The position numbers and the translations under genes were made by a program. Below, piece by piece: positions 50,435 through 59,696 of a stretch of DNA of 61,453 bases; the first letter of the stretch is position 1; the number at the start of each line of letters is the position of its first letter. Origin of the DNA: an uncultured Lachnospiraceae bacterium (GTDB taxonomy: Bacteria > Bacillota > Clostridia > Lachnospirales > Lachnospiraceae); assembly GCA_910579935.1 (NCBI GenBank), contig CAJTVQ010000023.1, forward strand, positions 1-61,453. The letters run 5' to 3'. A model generated the notes under the pieces. It searched no databases, was not told the origin of the DNA, and saw only the letters and a program-made list of their open reading frames with translations.

Positions 50435-53017
50435 TCAGAAGAACCGCTTCACTGCCGCCGCCATATCCTGCGCGATAGCCGCCGGAATCCGCACGATCTC
50501 CATCTTCACCTCCAGCTCGTTATCCGCCTTTCTTGCAAGATCCTCGAGCTTGATGTTTATATTCGGATCCTCCGTGGCAAACACATAACTGCCGTTCTGC
50601 ATTCTCCTGCCGTTCGTTACCACCGTTTTCCGGTCCGGTTCCACCTTCACTCCGTTAAACAAAAGTTCCTCAATCTTCACCGCACAGTAATCCATGGCCG
50701 GGTCAATACGGATCAAATGCACATTTCCGTCCACTGCCAGTGAAAAATGCAGCGTATTCTCACCCTCATGGGCATCCGCCACAAAATAAGATTCTTCCTC
50801 CCGGCAGCCGCCGCCTCTATCCTCATAAATCTGCACCCACTCTTTTGTGGAAGAATCATCGAGCTTATCCAGCCACTTTAACGGATCTATGACTCTGTGT
50901 CCGATGGCATCCCTCATCTCTCCCATGGACTTGTGTCTTCCTGTCACGAATTTTTGGAACTCCATCTCCTGCTGCCGGTAGCTCTCCGCTTCCTGCTCGG
51001 TAATGCCCAGTTTATCCATGACCATCCCTAAATCCAGCCTGTCCCGCTTCTCGTTCTCCAGCACATAGCAGTAAATCGCGCGGAAGGCGATTTCCTTTGC
51101 CGCCATCGGCTTTCCGAAAGTCCATTCATAATCAATGATCATCCAAACCGCACTTTTCACCAGTTCCACATCCGGCCATTCCGGCTCCGTCCCGTCATCC
51201 CGCTTCCTATTCCGGGCCGTTTCAGGCAGGATCAGAATATTGGCAAAGATCAGGTCATAATCCGCCACCGGCATATCTTCTTTCCAAGAAATCCTCTCCA
51301 CATACTCGTCGAATAATTCCTGAAAACCGTCAATATCGTCCCTTTCCAAATAACTGTCCAAAATCTCTTCCAGAGTCACGCCCTCCACATATTCAAAGTT
51401 GGCTCCCCAGCTGTCAAAATTCAGACGGCAGCGGTTCACCTCCAGCTTGCTCCCCGCAAACCGCTCCTTTAAATCATGATACGCCGTTTCCATACCGCCG
51501 ATATGCTCCACCGCATATTCGGAAAGCGGCTTCTTTTTCACCGACCACAACCCTTTCCTGTGAATGATTTCCGTCCGGATTGCATATTCCGGCGCGCGGT
51601 CATTGGAATATTTTACATACTTGATATCAAATCCCTCTCCGATCACTGCCAGATAAGAATTGGAAAACACGGAAAACAGCTCATCTTTCGCAATTCCGTC
51701 AAACGCCTGCTTTTCATCAAAAAGATTTAACCTCTCCCTGTCAAAATTCCGCTGGTTATCATACAGTTCCCCCGGCTTGGGCAGCCGCCCGTCGGAATAG
51801 AGCGTCGTCATAAACTTATAATCCGGATAAGGATAGTAAAAAGAATATTCCGTCAGCCCGCTTTCACGGAACATCTGCTCCAACCGGTTCCTTGAAAACG
51901 TCCTTACGCCCCCGCCCTGCGCATAATCCTCGATTCCCGAGAAAAATGTTCCCAGATGGTCTTCCATGCATCCGGCGAAATATTTCAGCCCCAGCTTATT
52001 CTCTATGGCAATGATGATCCGGCCGTCTTCTTTCAGATGCCCGTGCATCATCTTCAGCCAGTCCACATAAGGATTCCTCGTATTGATATAACTCTGTCCG
52101 TACTCAAACACCCCGATAAAACAAATATAGTCAAAATCATCCGGCAGGTCCGGCTCGATATCCTTAAAATTACCCACATGTATCGTCACGTTATCACAGT
52201 CCTGATGGCGGTAAGCATTGATCAGACTCCGCTTTCTGGAAAGCTCGATACAGGTCACACTTCCGGCCTTCTCTGACAGTTTCCCCGTAATGGCCCCGCA
52301 GCCCGAACCGATTTCCAGCACCTTCGCCTCCTTGTCCATCGGAATCCAGTCCACGATATTTTCCCGCAACGGCGACAGATGATACAGTATGGGCCAGCTG
52401 GCACGTTCCTCAATGATCCTCTGGTACTCCACATCCGAGTACTTCTTCACGATTTCCAGCAGTTCATCCTCCACTTCCCCGTCACAATAGAAATCCTGCC
52501 CCGGATAATGCCTGTAATCCAGCACGATTTTCCCAATCGTCTCCACCGGCTTCACTCCCGGCCCCTTCGCTTCCGCCGCACCCGTTTCCGGCACATCCTC
52601 CGCCGCCGCGTCCTCTCCCGGCACATTCTCATCCGTCTCGTCCGCTCCGAATATCCTTTTCTCCGTCCCATCCATTCCAGGCACGTCCGTTCCCGCAATA
52701 CTCACACCATCCATTCCAGGCACATCCGCTCCCGCAATATTCACACCATCCGTTTCAGGCGCATCCGCCATATCCGCTCCCGGCACGTCCGCATCCGTCC
52801 GGTCTGCTCCGGCCATATCCGTCTCCTTCATACTTCCAACTTCCGAACCCGCCCCAAACAAACCATTCCCGGACACATCCATCCCTTCCCTGCCGTCCTC
52901 TTCCATTCCCATTCCGTCTGTTCCAATTCCATTCCTATCCATTTCTTCCATACCAGCGTTCTCCATACCTGTTCCCCTCGCGCCCATTTCTTCCAACATA
53001 CTCATTTCTTTCACCAC
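50435..53017 (-). CDS. methyltransferase plus kinase-like protein (WbdD-like organisation)
   Basis: The 860-residue soluble protein has: 1-155, a low-complexity region with 13-residue repeats; about 165-420, a SAM methyltransferase (motif I LEIGSGCGAIT 234-244, VTCIELSRKR, YICFIGVFEYG); about 445-660, an APH-like kinase fold (KYVKYSNDRAPEYAIRTEI as N-lobe, hinge FEYVEGVTLEEIL 541-553, catalytic loop DYDLIFANI with D588 and N593, metal-binding IIDYEW with D629); about 740-860, an all-beta domain. Methyltransferase followed by kinase is the order in E. coli WbdD, which caps O-antigen chains. The gene lies just downstream of an ABC exporter. The catalytic-loop His is replaced by Asp. Start is one of two GTGs or ATG five codons in. 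Confidence 0.72.
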   Translation of the reverse strand: MVKEMSMLEEMGARGTGMENAGMEEMDRNGIGTDGMGMEEDGREGMDVSGNGLFGAGSEVGSMKETDMAGADRTDADVPGADMADAPETDGVNIAGADVPGMDGVSIAGTDVPGMDGTEKRIFGADETDENVPGEDAAAEDVPETGAAEAKGPGVKPVETIGKIVLDYRHYPGQDFYCDGEVEDELLEIVKKYSDVEYQRIIEERASWPILYHLSPLRENIVDWIPMDKEAKVLEIGSGCGAITGKLSEKAGSVTCIELSRKRSLINAYRHQDCDNVTIHVGNFKDIEPDLPDDFDYICFIGVFEYGQSYINTRNPYVDWLKMMHGHLKEDGRIIIAIENKLGLKYFAGCMEDHLGTFFSGIEDYAQGGGVRTFSRNRLEQMFRESGLTEYSFYYPYPDYKFMTTLYSDGRLPKPGELYDNQRNFDRERLNLFDEKQAFDGIAKDELFSVFSNSYLAVIGEGFDIKYVKYSNDRAPEYAIRTEIIHRKGLWSVKKKPLSEYAVEHIGGMETAYHDLKERFAGSKLEVNRCRLNFDSWGANFEYVEGVTLEEILDSYLERDDIDGFQELFDEYVERISWKEDMPVADYDLIFANILILPETARNRKRDDGTEPEWPDVELVKSAVWMIIDYEWTFGKPMAAKEIAFRAIYCYVLENEKRDRLDLGMVMDKLGITEQEAESYRQQEMEFQKFVTGRHKSMGEMRDAIGHRVIDPLKWLDKLDDSSTKEWVQIYEDRGGGCREEESYFVADAHEGENTLHFSLAVDGNVHLIRIDPAMDYCAVKIEELLFNGVKVEPDRKTVVTNGRRMQNGSYVFATEDPNINIKLEDLARKADNELEVKMEIVRIPAAIAQDMAAAVKRFF
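52672..52775. repeat. 39-bp tandem repeat inside the methyltransferase-kinase gene
   Basis: Units 52672-52710 and 52711-52749 differ at four positions, and a diverged partial third unit follows. Each encodes 13 residues of the type D-G-V-S-I-A-G-T-D-V-P-G-M. The unit length keeps frame, so copy number could vary without killing the gene. Confidence 0.85.
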
Positions 53018-53087
53018 CCTCTCCTACACACCCCTCCTCCACTCACTTCCCATCTCCGGCGCGTCCTCCCTCCAAAAAAAAACGTCC

Positions 53088-54407
53088 TCATCCCTTCCAT
53101 TCACCCACCAAAGCCACTGTATCCATATCATAATACCCTACCGTATCCTTATCCGATATCACGGTCAGGTTCAGTACATCATACAGCCTGTGATACACCT
53201 GAAACGTATCCTTCTCATACCCCGTCACTCCCAGGGACAGCAGATATTCACCGCCCTGTAAACTCATCTTCTGGCGAAACGTAATCTCTTTCCTTTCTCC
53301 CGCCCTTACCGGCTCCAAAAACGCCTTCTCCACCATCGTATTCGTTCCGGTAATCTCTGTCCCCTTAATATTCTTTATGGTAAAAGCAAAGATAGGCGCC
53401 GGAACATCCTCCATGAACTCCACCCGCATATGAAGCGTGAATTCCTGCCCTTTGATGACCGCCGTGGTATGTACCCCCGCTTCATCCGTGATAAAGTACT
53501 CTGCTATCTTCGCCGCATTCGTTCCGTATTCCAAAAGCTCCGGATTGACTCCCGCCGAAGCACCCCTGTCCGCTCCCGTTTTGCCGGCAGCCGCAGCCGT
53601 CAGTTCCCGGTCATTCAACAGATTGTTCCCATCCTCTTCCGGCACTGCATACTGCCCTACCAGCACCCGTTTATATATATCGATCATCTCTTTCGGCGAC
53701 CCCTCGCCCAGCTTGATGCCACGGTTCAACAGCACTACCCTGTCGCAGTATTTACTGATACTGCTCAGGTCATGGCTGACAAACAGGATGGTCTTCCCCA
53801 TCTCTTTAAACTCTTCAAATTTATGATAACATTTTGCCTGAAAAAACACATCCCCCACCGACAGCGCCTCATCCACGATCAGTATTTCCGGCTCGATATT
53901 GATCGCCACCGCAAAAGCCAGCCGTACGAACATTCCGCTGGAATAAGTCTTCACCGGCTGGTAAACGTAATCCCCTATATCTGCAAAATCCAGAATGGAC
54001 TCCATTTTTTCATCGATTTCCTTTTCGGAAAAGCCGATCATGGTTCCGTTCAGATAAATGTTTTCAATCCCGTTGTATTCCATATTGAATCCCGCCCCCA
54101 GTTCCAAAAGGGCCGAGATACGTCCGTTTACCTCTACCTCCCCGGCCGTAGGATTCAACACTCCGGTAATGATTTTAAGAATCGTGGATTTACCGGAACC
54201 GTTCGTTCCGATGATGCCGACCGTCTCTCCCTGATACACGGACATATTGACCTTGCTGAGCGCATGGTGTTCCTTGTACCGCTTCTGTCTGGTCAGCCCC
54301 AGCGCCTCCTTCATCCGGTCGGAAGGCCTGTCATACAGTTTATACATTTTATCCAGATCCGTAACCCGAATCGCTATCTTCTTCTCATCCACCTGCAAAT
54401 TCTCCAT
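53088..54407 (-). CDS. wzt: polysaccharide ABC exporter ATPase with Wzt-C-like domain
   Basis: The 439-residue protein has an ATPase domain (1-250: Walker A GTNGSGKST, signature SSGMFVRLAFAVAI, Walker B ILIVDEALSVGD) of the Wzt/TagH group and a C-terminal beta-sandwich (about 300-435: GTNTMVEKAF, GGEYLLSLGVTGYEKDTFQVYHR). In E. coli O8/O9a this domain recognises the modified chain end before export. It lies 21 bases after the permease gene. Upstream site GGGAGCGGAA before ATG. Confidence 0.88.
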   Translation of the reverse strand: MENLQVDEKKIAIRVTDLDKMYKLYDRPSDRMKEALGLTRQKRYKEHHALSKVNMSVYQGETVGIIGTNGSGKSTILKIITGVLNPTAGEVEVNGRISALLELGAGFNMEYNGIENIYLNGTMIGFSEKEIDEKMESILDFADIGDYVYQPVKTYSSGMFVRLAFAVAINIEPEILIVDEALSVGDVFFQAKCYHKFEEFKEMGKTILFVSHDLSSISKYCDRVVLLNRGIKLGEGSPKEMIDIYKRVLVGQYAVPEEDGNNLLNDRELTAAAAGKTGADRGASAGVNPELLEYGTNAAKIAEYFITDEAGVHTTAVIKGQEFTLHMRVEFMEDVPAPIFAFTIKNIKGTEITGTNTMVEKAFLEPVRAGERKEITFRQKMSLQGGEYLLSLGVTGYEKDTFQVYHRLYDVLNLTVISDKDTVGYYDMDTVALVGEWKG

Positions 54408-54428
54408 TTCCGCTCCCTGAAACCACCG

Positions 54429-55469
54429 CTACATCACATCCGCAAAATGTACCTTCAGCCTTTTGAAGATCAAAGACCCTATGCAAAACAGCGTCACCGT
54501 AAAAATCCAAAAATATGTGGAAGAATAAAAATGCTCGAAAAACCATTCCTGCTCATAAACCGCACTGCGGTAGCCATTCACGATATAGACCATGGGATTT
54601 AGTTTGAACAGCGGTTTCATCTGGTCCGTAAGCATGGAAATATCCCACAGGATCGGTGTCGCCCACATGCCAATCTGAAGCGCAATGCTGATGATCTGCT
54701 GCAGATCTCTGAAAAAAACCACCACCGCACAGGTCGTATAGCTAATGGCGAGCACAAGTATAAATTCACAGAAACTGTAATAAAAAATCTGAACCGTATA
54801 GACCGTCGGATAGTATCCGTAAGCAATGGCAATGACAAACAGCACCACTACAAAAAAGAGATGGACAAAAGTGGCCGCTATCACTTTGATGATAGGCAGT
54901 ATGCTTATCTTGAACACTACCTTTTTTACCAGATAATTGTACTCGATCAGCGCTGTCGTCCCATTGCCCAGCGCTTCCGAAAAATAGAACCAGGGCACCA
55001 GTCCGGCTGTCAGATACAGCACATAAGGCACCTCTATTCCTCCTGCCACCAGCTGGCTCTTCGTATCAAATACCCTGTCGAATACGATCCAGTACATCAC
55101 CACCGTTACCACCGGCTGCACGAACGCCCACACCATACCGAGGTAAGAACCCGCATAACGCTTTTTGAAATCATTCTTCGCCAGCTTCCATATCAGTCTG
55201 CGGCTCTGATACAGTTCCTTTGGAAGCACGGTCAGCCTGTCATAAAAAACACCGAAGATGACACAGGTAAATCCAATCAGCAGACAGGCCATCACCTTCT
55301 TCATGGTTTCCGTCACCTGATCTGCCAGCGGATTGTGATGTGCCACTACCACAACTGCCAAAGCAGCGGCAAGGGTATAAAAAATACCCATTGCCGCTTT
55401 CTTCGATATACTGTTTCTTTTATTCTCCTTATGGGCCGCATTCCCTGCGGTACATCCTGCCATCTTCAT
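54429..55469 (-). CDS. wzm: polysaccharide ABC exporter permease (Wzm/TagG type)
   Basis: ATG at 55469 is chosen since AAAGGA lies 9 bases upstream and the rfbC stop is 14 bases before it. The 346-residue protein has an ABC2-type membrane domain (WKLAKNDFKKRYAGSYLGMV; WAFVQPVVTVVMYWIVF; PWFYFSEALGNG) with six helices, preceded by two extra N-terminal helices (about 30-80) not typical of Wzm or RgpC. It forms the exporter with the ATPase downstream. Confidence 0.88.
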   Translation of the reverse strand: MKMAGCTAGNAAHKENKRNSISKKAAMGIFYTLAAALAVVVVAHHNPLADQVTETMKKVMACLLIGFTCVIFGVFYDRLTVLPKELYQSRRLIWKLAKNDFKKRYAGSYLGMVWAFVQPVVTVVMYWIVFDRVFDTKSQLVAGGIEVPYVLYLTAGLVPWFYFSEALGNGTTALIEYNYLVKKVVFKISILPIIKVIAATFVHLFFVVVLFVIAIAYGYYPTVYTVQIFYYSFCEFILVLAISYTTCAVVVFFRDLQQIISIALQIGMWATPILWDISMLTDQMKPLFKLNPMVYIVNGYRSAVYEQEWFFEHFYSSTYFWIFTVTLFCIGSLIFKRLKVHFADVM

Positions 55470-55483
55470 ATACTGCTTTCCTT

Positions 55484-56047
55484 TTACATTTTTGTAGCAA
55501 ATTCCTTTATACCGCCCCATTTCGTATCCTTCTCGGACATGATCAATTCCATGCCCCCGGGAATCGGCCATTCCACACCGATATCGGGATCGTTGTAAAG
55601 GATTCCCCCCTCGTCATTGGGATGGTAAAAATCCGTGCACTTATAGGCAAACTCCGCATAATCAGACAATACCAGAAAACCGTGGGCAAAATTCTTCGGG
55701 ATAAAAAACTGCTTCTTATTCTCGGCCGACAGAAGCACCCCGAACCATTTACCGAATGTCCTGCTGCCCTTCCTTAAATCCACCGCCACGTCAAACACCT
55801 CGCCGCTCACCACACGCACCAGCTTATCCTGCGGAAACTCTTTCTGAAAATGCAGTCCGCGGAGCACGCCCTTTTTAGATGCAGACTGATTGTCCTGCAC
55901 AAAAACCTGGTCGATTCCGGCCTCCTTAAAATCATTATAATTATAAGTCTCCATAAAATAGCCCCTGGCATCCCCGAATACGGCAGGGGTAATGACCTTC
56001 AGCCCTTCTATTTCACATGTTTCTACCGTTATCTTTCCCATTTTCAT
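55484..56047 (-). CDS. rfbC: dTDP-4-dehydrorhamnose 3,5-epimerase
   Basis: Read from ATG 56047 (MKMGKITVETCEIEGLKVI) with AAAGGAG upstream; the frame is open further but with no sense. The 187-residue cupin has catalytic His in VLRGLHFQKEFPQDKLVRV, GYFMETYNYNDF, FGKWFGVLLS and FFIPKNFAHGFLVLSD. It carries out the third step of dTDP-L-rhamnose synthesis. Confidence 0.93.
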   Translation of the reverse strand: MKMGKITVETCEIEGLKVITPAVFGDARGYFMETYNYNDFKEAGIDQVFVQDNQSASKKGVLRGLHFQKEFPQDKLVRVVSGEVFDVAVDLRKGSRTFGKWFGVLLSAENKKQFFIPKNFAHGFLVLSDYAEFAYKCTDFYHPNDEGGILYNDPDIGVEWPIPGGMELIMSEKDTKWGGIKEFATKM

Positions 56048-56090
56048 CCAACTCCTTTTATCTGTTTTCTGCCGTTCCCATGACAGCCCG

Positions 56091-57509
56091 TCAGTTACGG
56101 TCATTTTCTCCCGCAGGCAGTTCCGCTTCGTTCCGGCTGCTGTCATCACTTTCCGTTCCGGCTTCCTCATCCTCCGTTCCGGCCGCTTCCGCTCCGCCTT
56201 CTCCTTCCGGCAGGATGTAGGTTCCTTCCCCTTCTGTCCCGCCGGCCGTCTGCGTATCTTCAATTCTCAGATAGCTTAAATTAAAATCCACATTTCCTTC
56301 AATACCATCCACTTTTCCGCCGGAGGTATACTGCCACATATGGTAATATCCCTGATACAGCGGAGAATCCCTGTATTCGGCAAGCCAGATGATGTAATCA
56401 TTTAAGACGCTCACATCCAGCATCCCGTTATACCAGTTCCTGGAACTGTACACACCGGCCCGATATCCCGCACCTTCTATCGTTTTGCAAAAGGCGTCGC
56501 AGACACCCGTTCTTGCCTCGATATCCAGCCCGTCCGCCCGTCCGTTTCCGCCGAGTCCTTCCGTATCGATAAATACCGGATAATCCAGCTTATAATCTTT
56601 ACAAAGCGTAATGACCATGCTGGCCTCTTCGACAGCTTCCACTGCATCCACGGCCTGCGTAAAGAAATACACGCCTACCGGTATCCCAGCGCTGGCAGCG
56701 CCTTTCATATTTTTCTCAAAATAAGGGTCTTCTACCAAAGCGCCCGTCGTAGCGCCGCGGTATCCCAGACGGATAATGGCAAATTCCACGCCCGCCTGCT
56801 TCACCCTGTCCCAATCAATTTCCTTGTTCCATTTGGACACATCGATACCGAATTTGGCATTGTTCTTACCTTCCTGCATACGGGTGATTTCGGTCGTATC
56901 CGCATCATCCTGCGCCCCGTTCACTTCCAAATCCTCCAATTCGGCATTGATCTCATCTTCCGTGTAGATCAAAAGGCTGATATCATCGATCACCACATAT
57001 TCCACGTTCTGCTTCACGGTAATCTGTGCCGGGGCATCCGGTACAATATAACCAGCTATTTCCTTTAATTCCACTGCATAGTCACCGGCACGCAGATGCT
57101 CGATATGAATGATCCCGTCCTGGTCCTCGTCGGTATATTCATCCCCTTTATTCAAAATCACACAGAACGTCTCTCCCGTCACCGGAGCTCCTGTATTATC
57201 CACAATCTGTATCCGCAGGTCCCTTTGTACGGAAGTCATAAGCAGCGACAGCATCTTTCCCTCGAACTTCTCAATGGAAGAATAAGGAAGCTTGTCCGGG
57301 TCAAAGAAAGTCTCGTCGGTCAGAAACGCACGGGTATTCTCCCCAATCTGCTGCGTCTGCTCCGTTTCTGCCGCATCCTGTTCTGCCATCACCTCGGCTT
57401 CCCCCTTTTTACGCAGGGAATCACGGTTGTCATACAGAACGATCCCAGCAACCGCGGCAATCATGACAATAACCATAAGAATAGCCATTCGCTTTACATT
57501 AGAGCCCAT
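56091..57509 (-). CDS. membrane-anchored GH25 muramidase-like protein
   Basis: ATG at 57509 (GAGG 6 bases upstream) overlaps the end of rfbA. The 472-residue protein has an N-terminal membrane helix, a beta domain (about 90-185: QRDLRIQIVDNTGAPVTGE, DEDQDGIIHIEHLRAGDY) and a GH25 barrel (about 215-430: FGIDVSKWNKEIDW, RLGYRGATTGALVEDPYF, VFIDTEG with the D-x-E pair). An acidic, disordered tail ends it. GH25 enzymes cleave the MurNAc-GlcNAc bond. Its place inside the rhamnose genes suggests work on the wall at polymer attachment or export sites (inference). Confidence 0.88.
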   Translation of the reverse strand: MGSNVKRMAILMVIVMIAAVAGIVLYDNRDSLRKKGEAEVMAEQDAAETEQTQQIGENTRAFLTDETFFDPDKLPYSSIEKFEGKMLSLLMTSVQRDLRIQIVDNTGAPVTGETFCVILNKGDEYTDEDQDGIIHIEHLRAGDYAVELKEIAGYIVPDAPAQITVKQNVEYVVIDDISLLIYTEDEINAELEDLEVNGAQDDADTTEITRMQEGKNNAKFGIDVSKWNKEIDWDRVKQAGVEFAIIRLGYRGATTGALVEDPYFEKNMKGAASAGIPVGVYFFTQAVDAVEAVEEASMVITLCKDYKLDYPVFIDTEGLGGNGRADGLDIEARTGVCDAFCKTIEGAGYRAGVYSSRNWYNGMLDVSVLNDYIIWLAEYRDSPLYQGYYHMWQYTSGGKVDGIEGNVDFNLSYLRIEDTQTAGGTEGEGTYILPEGEGGAEAAGTEDEEAGTESDDSSRNEAELPAGENDRN

Positions 57510-58368
57510 TTGCAACCTCAACCAAATATTTTCCGTAATTCGTCTTCATCAACGGTTCCGCCAGCTTCAGCAGCTGCTCTTTCGTAATAAACCCTCTTTT
57601 ATAAGCAATTTCCTCGATACAGGAAATATAAAGTCCCTGCCGTTTCTGGAATGCCGCAACAAAATCCGACGCATCCAAAAGGGAATCATGGCTTCCCGTA
57701 TCCAGCCATGCGAACCCTCTTCCCAGCGTTTCCACCATCAGGGTACCACGGTTCAGATACTCGTTATTAATACTCGTTATCTCTATCTCACCTCTGGCGG
57801 AAGGCTTTACGTTTCTCGCGATTTCCACCACATCGTTATCGTAAAAATACAGACCGGGCACCGCATAATTACTCTTCGGATTCTCCGGTTTTTCCTCTAT
57901 GGAAAGGGCCCTGCCGCTCTCGTCAAATTCCACAACACCGTATTCCCTCGGATCCCTCACATAGTAACCGAAAATCGTAGCGCCTTTTTCCCTGGCCGCC
58001 ACATCACGGAGCACTCTGGAAAAACTCTGTCCGTAAAAAATATTGTCCCCCAACACCAGCGCCACCCTGTCACTGCCGATAAAGTCCGCTCCGATCAGAA
58101 AGGCATCCGCCAGCCCGCGCGGCTGTTCCTGCACCGCATATTCCAGCCGGAGCCCTAACTGTTCTCCCGTCCCGAACAGGTCTTCAAATACCGGAAGATC
58201 CCTCGGCGTGGAAATAATCAATATTTCGCGTATGCCTGCCAGCATCAGTGTCGATAACGGATAATATATCATCGGTTTATCATATACCGGCATAATCTGT
58301 TTCGAAATCGCTTTCGTCAGCGGATAAAGCCGGGTACCGCTTCCTCCAGCCAGAATAATCCCTTTCAT
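57499..58368 (-). CDS. rfbA: glucose-1-phosphate thymidylyltransferase
   Basis: The 289-residue enzyme makes dTDP-glucose. Motifs: GIILAGGSGTRLYPLTKAIS, QIMPVYDKPMIYYPL, VLGDNIFYGQSF, GLYFYDNDVVEIA, RGFAWLDTGSHDSL. It sits between rfbB (15-base gap) and the GH25 gene (overlap). Confidence 0.95.
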   Translation of the reverse strand: MKGIILAGGSGTRLYPLTKAISKQIMPVYDKPMIYYPLSTLMLAGIREILIISTPRDLPVFEDLFGTGEQLGLRLEYAVQEQPRGLADAFLIGADFIGSDRVALVLGDNIFYGQSFSRVLRDVAAREKGATIFGYYVRDPREYGVVEFDESGRALSIEEKPENPKSNYAVPGLYFYDNDVVEIARNVKPSARGEIEITSINNEYLNRGTLMVETLGRGFAWLDTGSHDSLLDASDFVAAFQKRQGLYISCIEEIAYKRGFITKEQLLKLAEPLMKTNYGKYLVEVANGL

Positions 58369-58383
58369 TCCCTGCCGTCCTCC

Positions 58384-59469
58384 TTATGCTTCCGTGTTAT
58401 ACATTTCCTCATAATATTTCTGGTAATCGCCGCTGGTCACATTCTTCATCCAGTCTTCGTGTTCAAAGAACCATTTGATGGTCATCCTGATTCCCTCTTT
58501 AAACATCGTCTCCGGCTCCCAGCCGATTTCCGCCTTTATCTTGTCCGGCGCAATGGCATACCGGCGGTCATGTCCTTTGCGGTCCTCCACATAAGTGATC
58601 AGATCCTCACTGACCAGTTCCTTCCTCGGATCCCCCTCCGGCAGCATCTCCTGAAGCGTCTCCAGGATAATATGAATGATCTCGATATTCTGTTTCTCGT
58701 TATGTCCGCCCACATTGTAGGTCTCAAACAGCCTTCCCTTTTCCTGCACCATATCAATGGCTTTTGCATGGTCCTCCACATACAGCCAGTCCCTTACATT
58801 CTTACCGTCGCCGTATACCGGAAGCTTTTTCCCCTGAAGTGCATTATTGATGATAAGCGGAATCAGTTTTTCCGGGAACTGGTAGGGGCCGTAATTATTG
58901 GAGCAGTTCGTGATATTCGCCGGAAAATGATACGTATCCATATAGGATTTCACCAGCATGTCCGACCCTGCCTTGCTTGCGGAATAAGGGCTGTGGGGCG
59001 CATACGGGGTAGTTTCGTAAAAATACCCGCCGTCATCCTCCAAAGAGCCGTACACCTCGTCCGTAGAAACATGGAGAAACTTCTTGTCCTCCCTATAGCT
59101 GCCGTCCGGCAGCTCCCATGCCGCCTTTGCACAGTTGAGCATGACCGCCGTTCCCAGCACATTGGTCTGCACGAAAACCTCCGGATTGCGGATGCTTCTG
59201 TCCACATGCGTTTCTGCTGCGAAATGCACGACACGGTCGATATCGTTTTCCCTAAAAAGCTTCTCGACCGCTGCTTTGTCACAGATATCTGCTTTCACGA
59301 ACGTATAGTTTTCCCGTTCTTCCAAACCTTTCAGATTCTCAAGATTTCCCGCATAGGTAAGGGCATCTACATTGATGATCCGGATTTCGCTGCCGTATTT
59401 CTTAAACATATAATGAATATAATTGGAGCCGATAAATCCTGCTCCTCCTGTCACCAGATAAGTTCTCAT
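58384..59469 (-). CDS. rfbB: dTDP-glucose 4,6-dehydratase
   Basis: The 361-residue SDR enzyme has the NAD-binding TGGAGFIGSNYIHYM, HFAAETHVDRSI, the HVSTDEVYGSL motif, and catalytic YSASKAGSDML. It converts dTDP-glucose to the 4-keto-6-deoxy sugar. AAAGGAAAG precedes ATG. No rfbD reductase follows in the window. Confidence 0.95.
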   Translation of the reverse strand: MRTYLVTGGAGFIGSNYIHYMFKKYGSEIRIINVDALTYAGNLENLKGLEERENYTFVKADICDKAAVEKLFRENDIDRVVHFAAETHVDRSIRNPEVFVQTNVLGTAVMLNCAKAAWELPDGSYREDKKFLHVSTDEVYGSLEDDGGYFYETTPYAPHSPYSASKAGSDMLVKSYMDTYHFPANITNCSNNYGPYQFPEKLIPLIINNALQGKKLPVYGDGKNVRDWLYVEDHAKAIDMVQEKGRLFETYNVGGHNEKQNIEIIHIILETLQEMLPEGDPRKELVSEDLITYVEDRKGHDRRYAIAPDKIKAEIGWEPETMFKEGIRMTIKWFFEHEDWMKNVTSGDYQKYYEEMYNTEA

Positions 59470-59656
59470 ATTCTTTCCTTTCTTTTTTTCCTAACAGTAT
59501 CTTAAATATTAAAATGATAAACCTGTTTTTTCCATTCTATTATTCTTTCCGCCCATTCCGCAGAATTCTCATTGATATAAATATACCGCAATACCACACA
59601 AAAGACAACCGGATTTTTTTTACTCCGGCCGAAGCTGCGGCTGCATGACCGGCAGC

Positions 59657-59684
59657 CCGCAGGCACACTGCCGCAGGCACACTG
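59657..59684. repeat. 14-bp direct repeat
   Basis: CCGCAGGCACACTG occurs twice in a row just after the GH25 stop codon, inside the 227-base gap before rfbB. A TCCGG/CCGGA pair with a poly-T loop lies nearby at about 59612-59632. Confidence 0.6.
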
Positions 59685-59696
59685 CCGGATTCACGG

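Noticed and set aside
52672..52775. CRISPR-like array
   Set aside because: The repeats are contiguous without spacers and lie in a coding frame.
55484..56263. N-terminally extended RfbC
   Set aside because: The 72 extra residues are Arg/Lys-rich and out of family; AAAGGAG precedes the internal start and the upstream part overlaps the GH25 tail.
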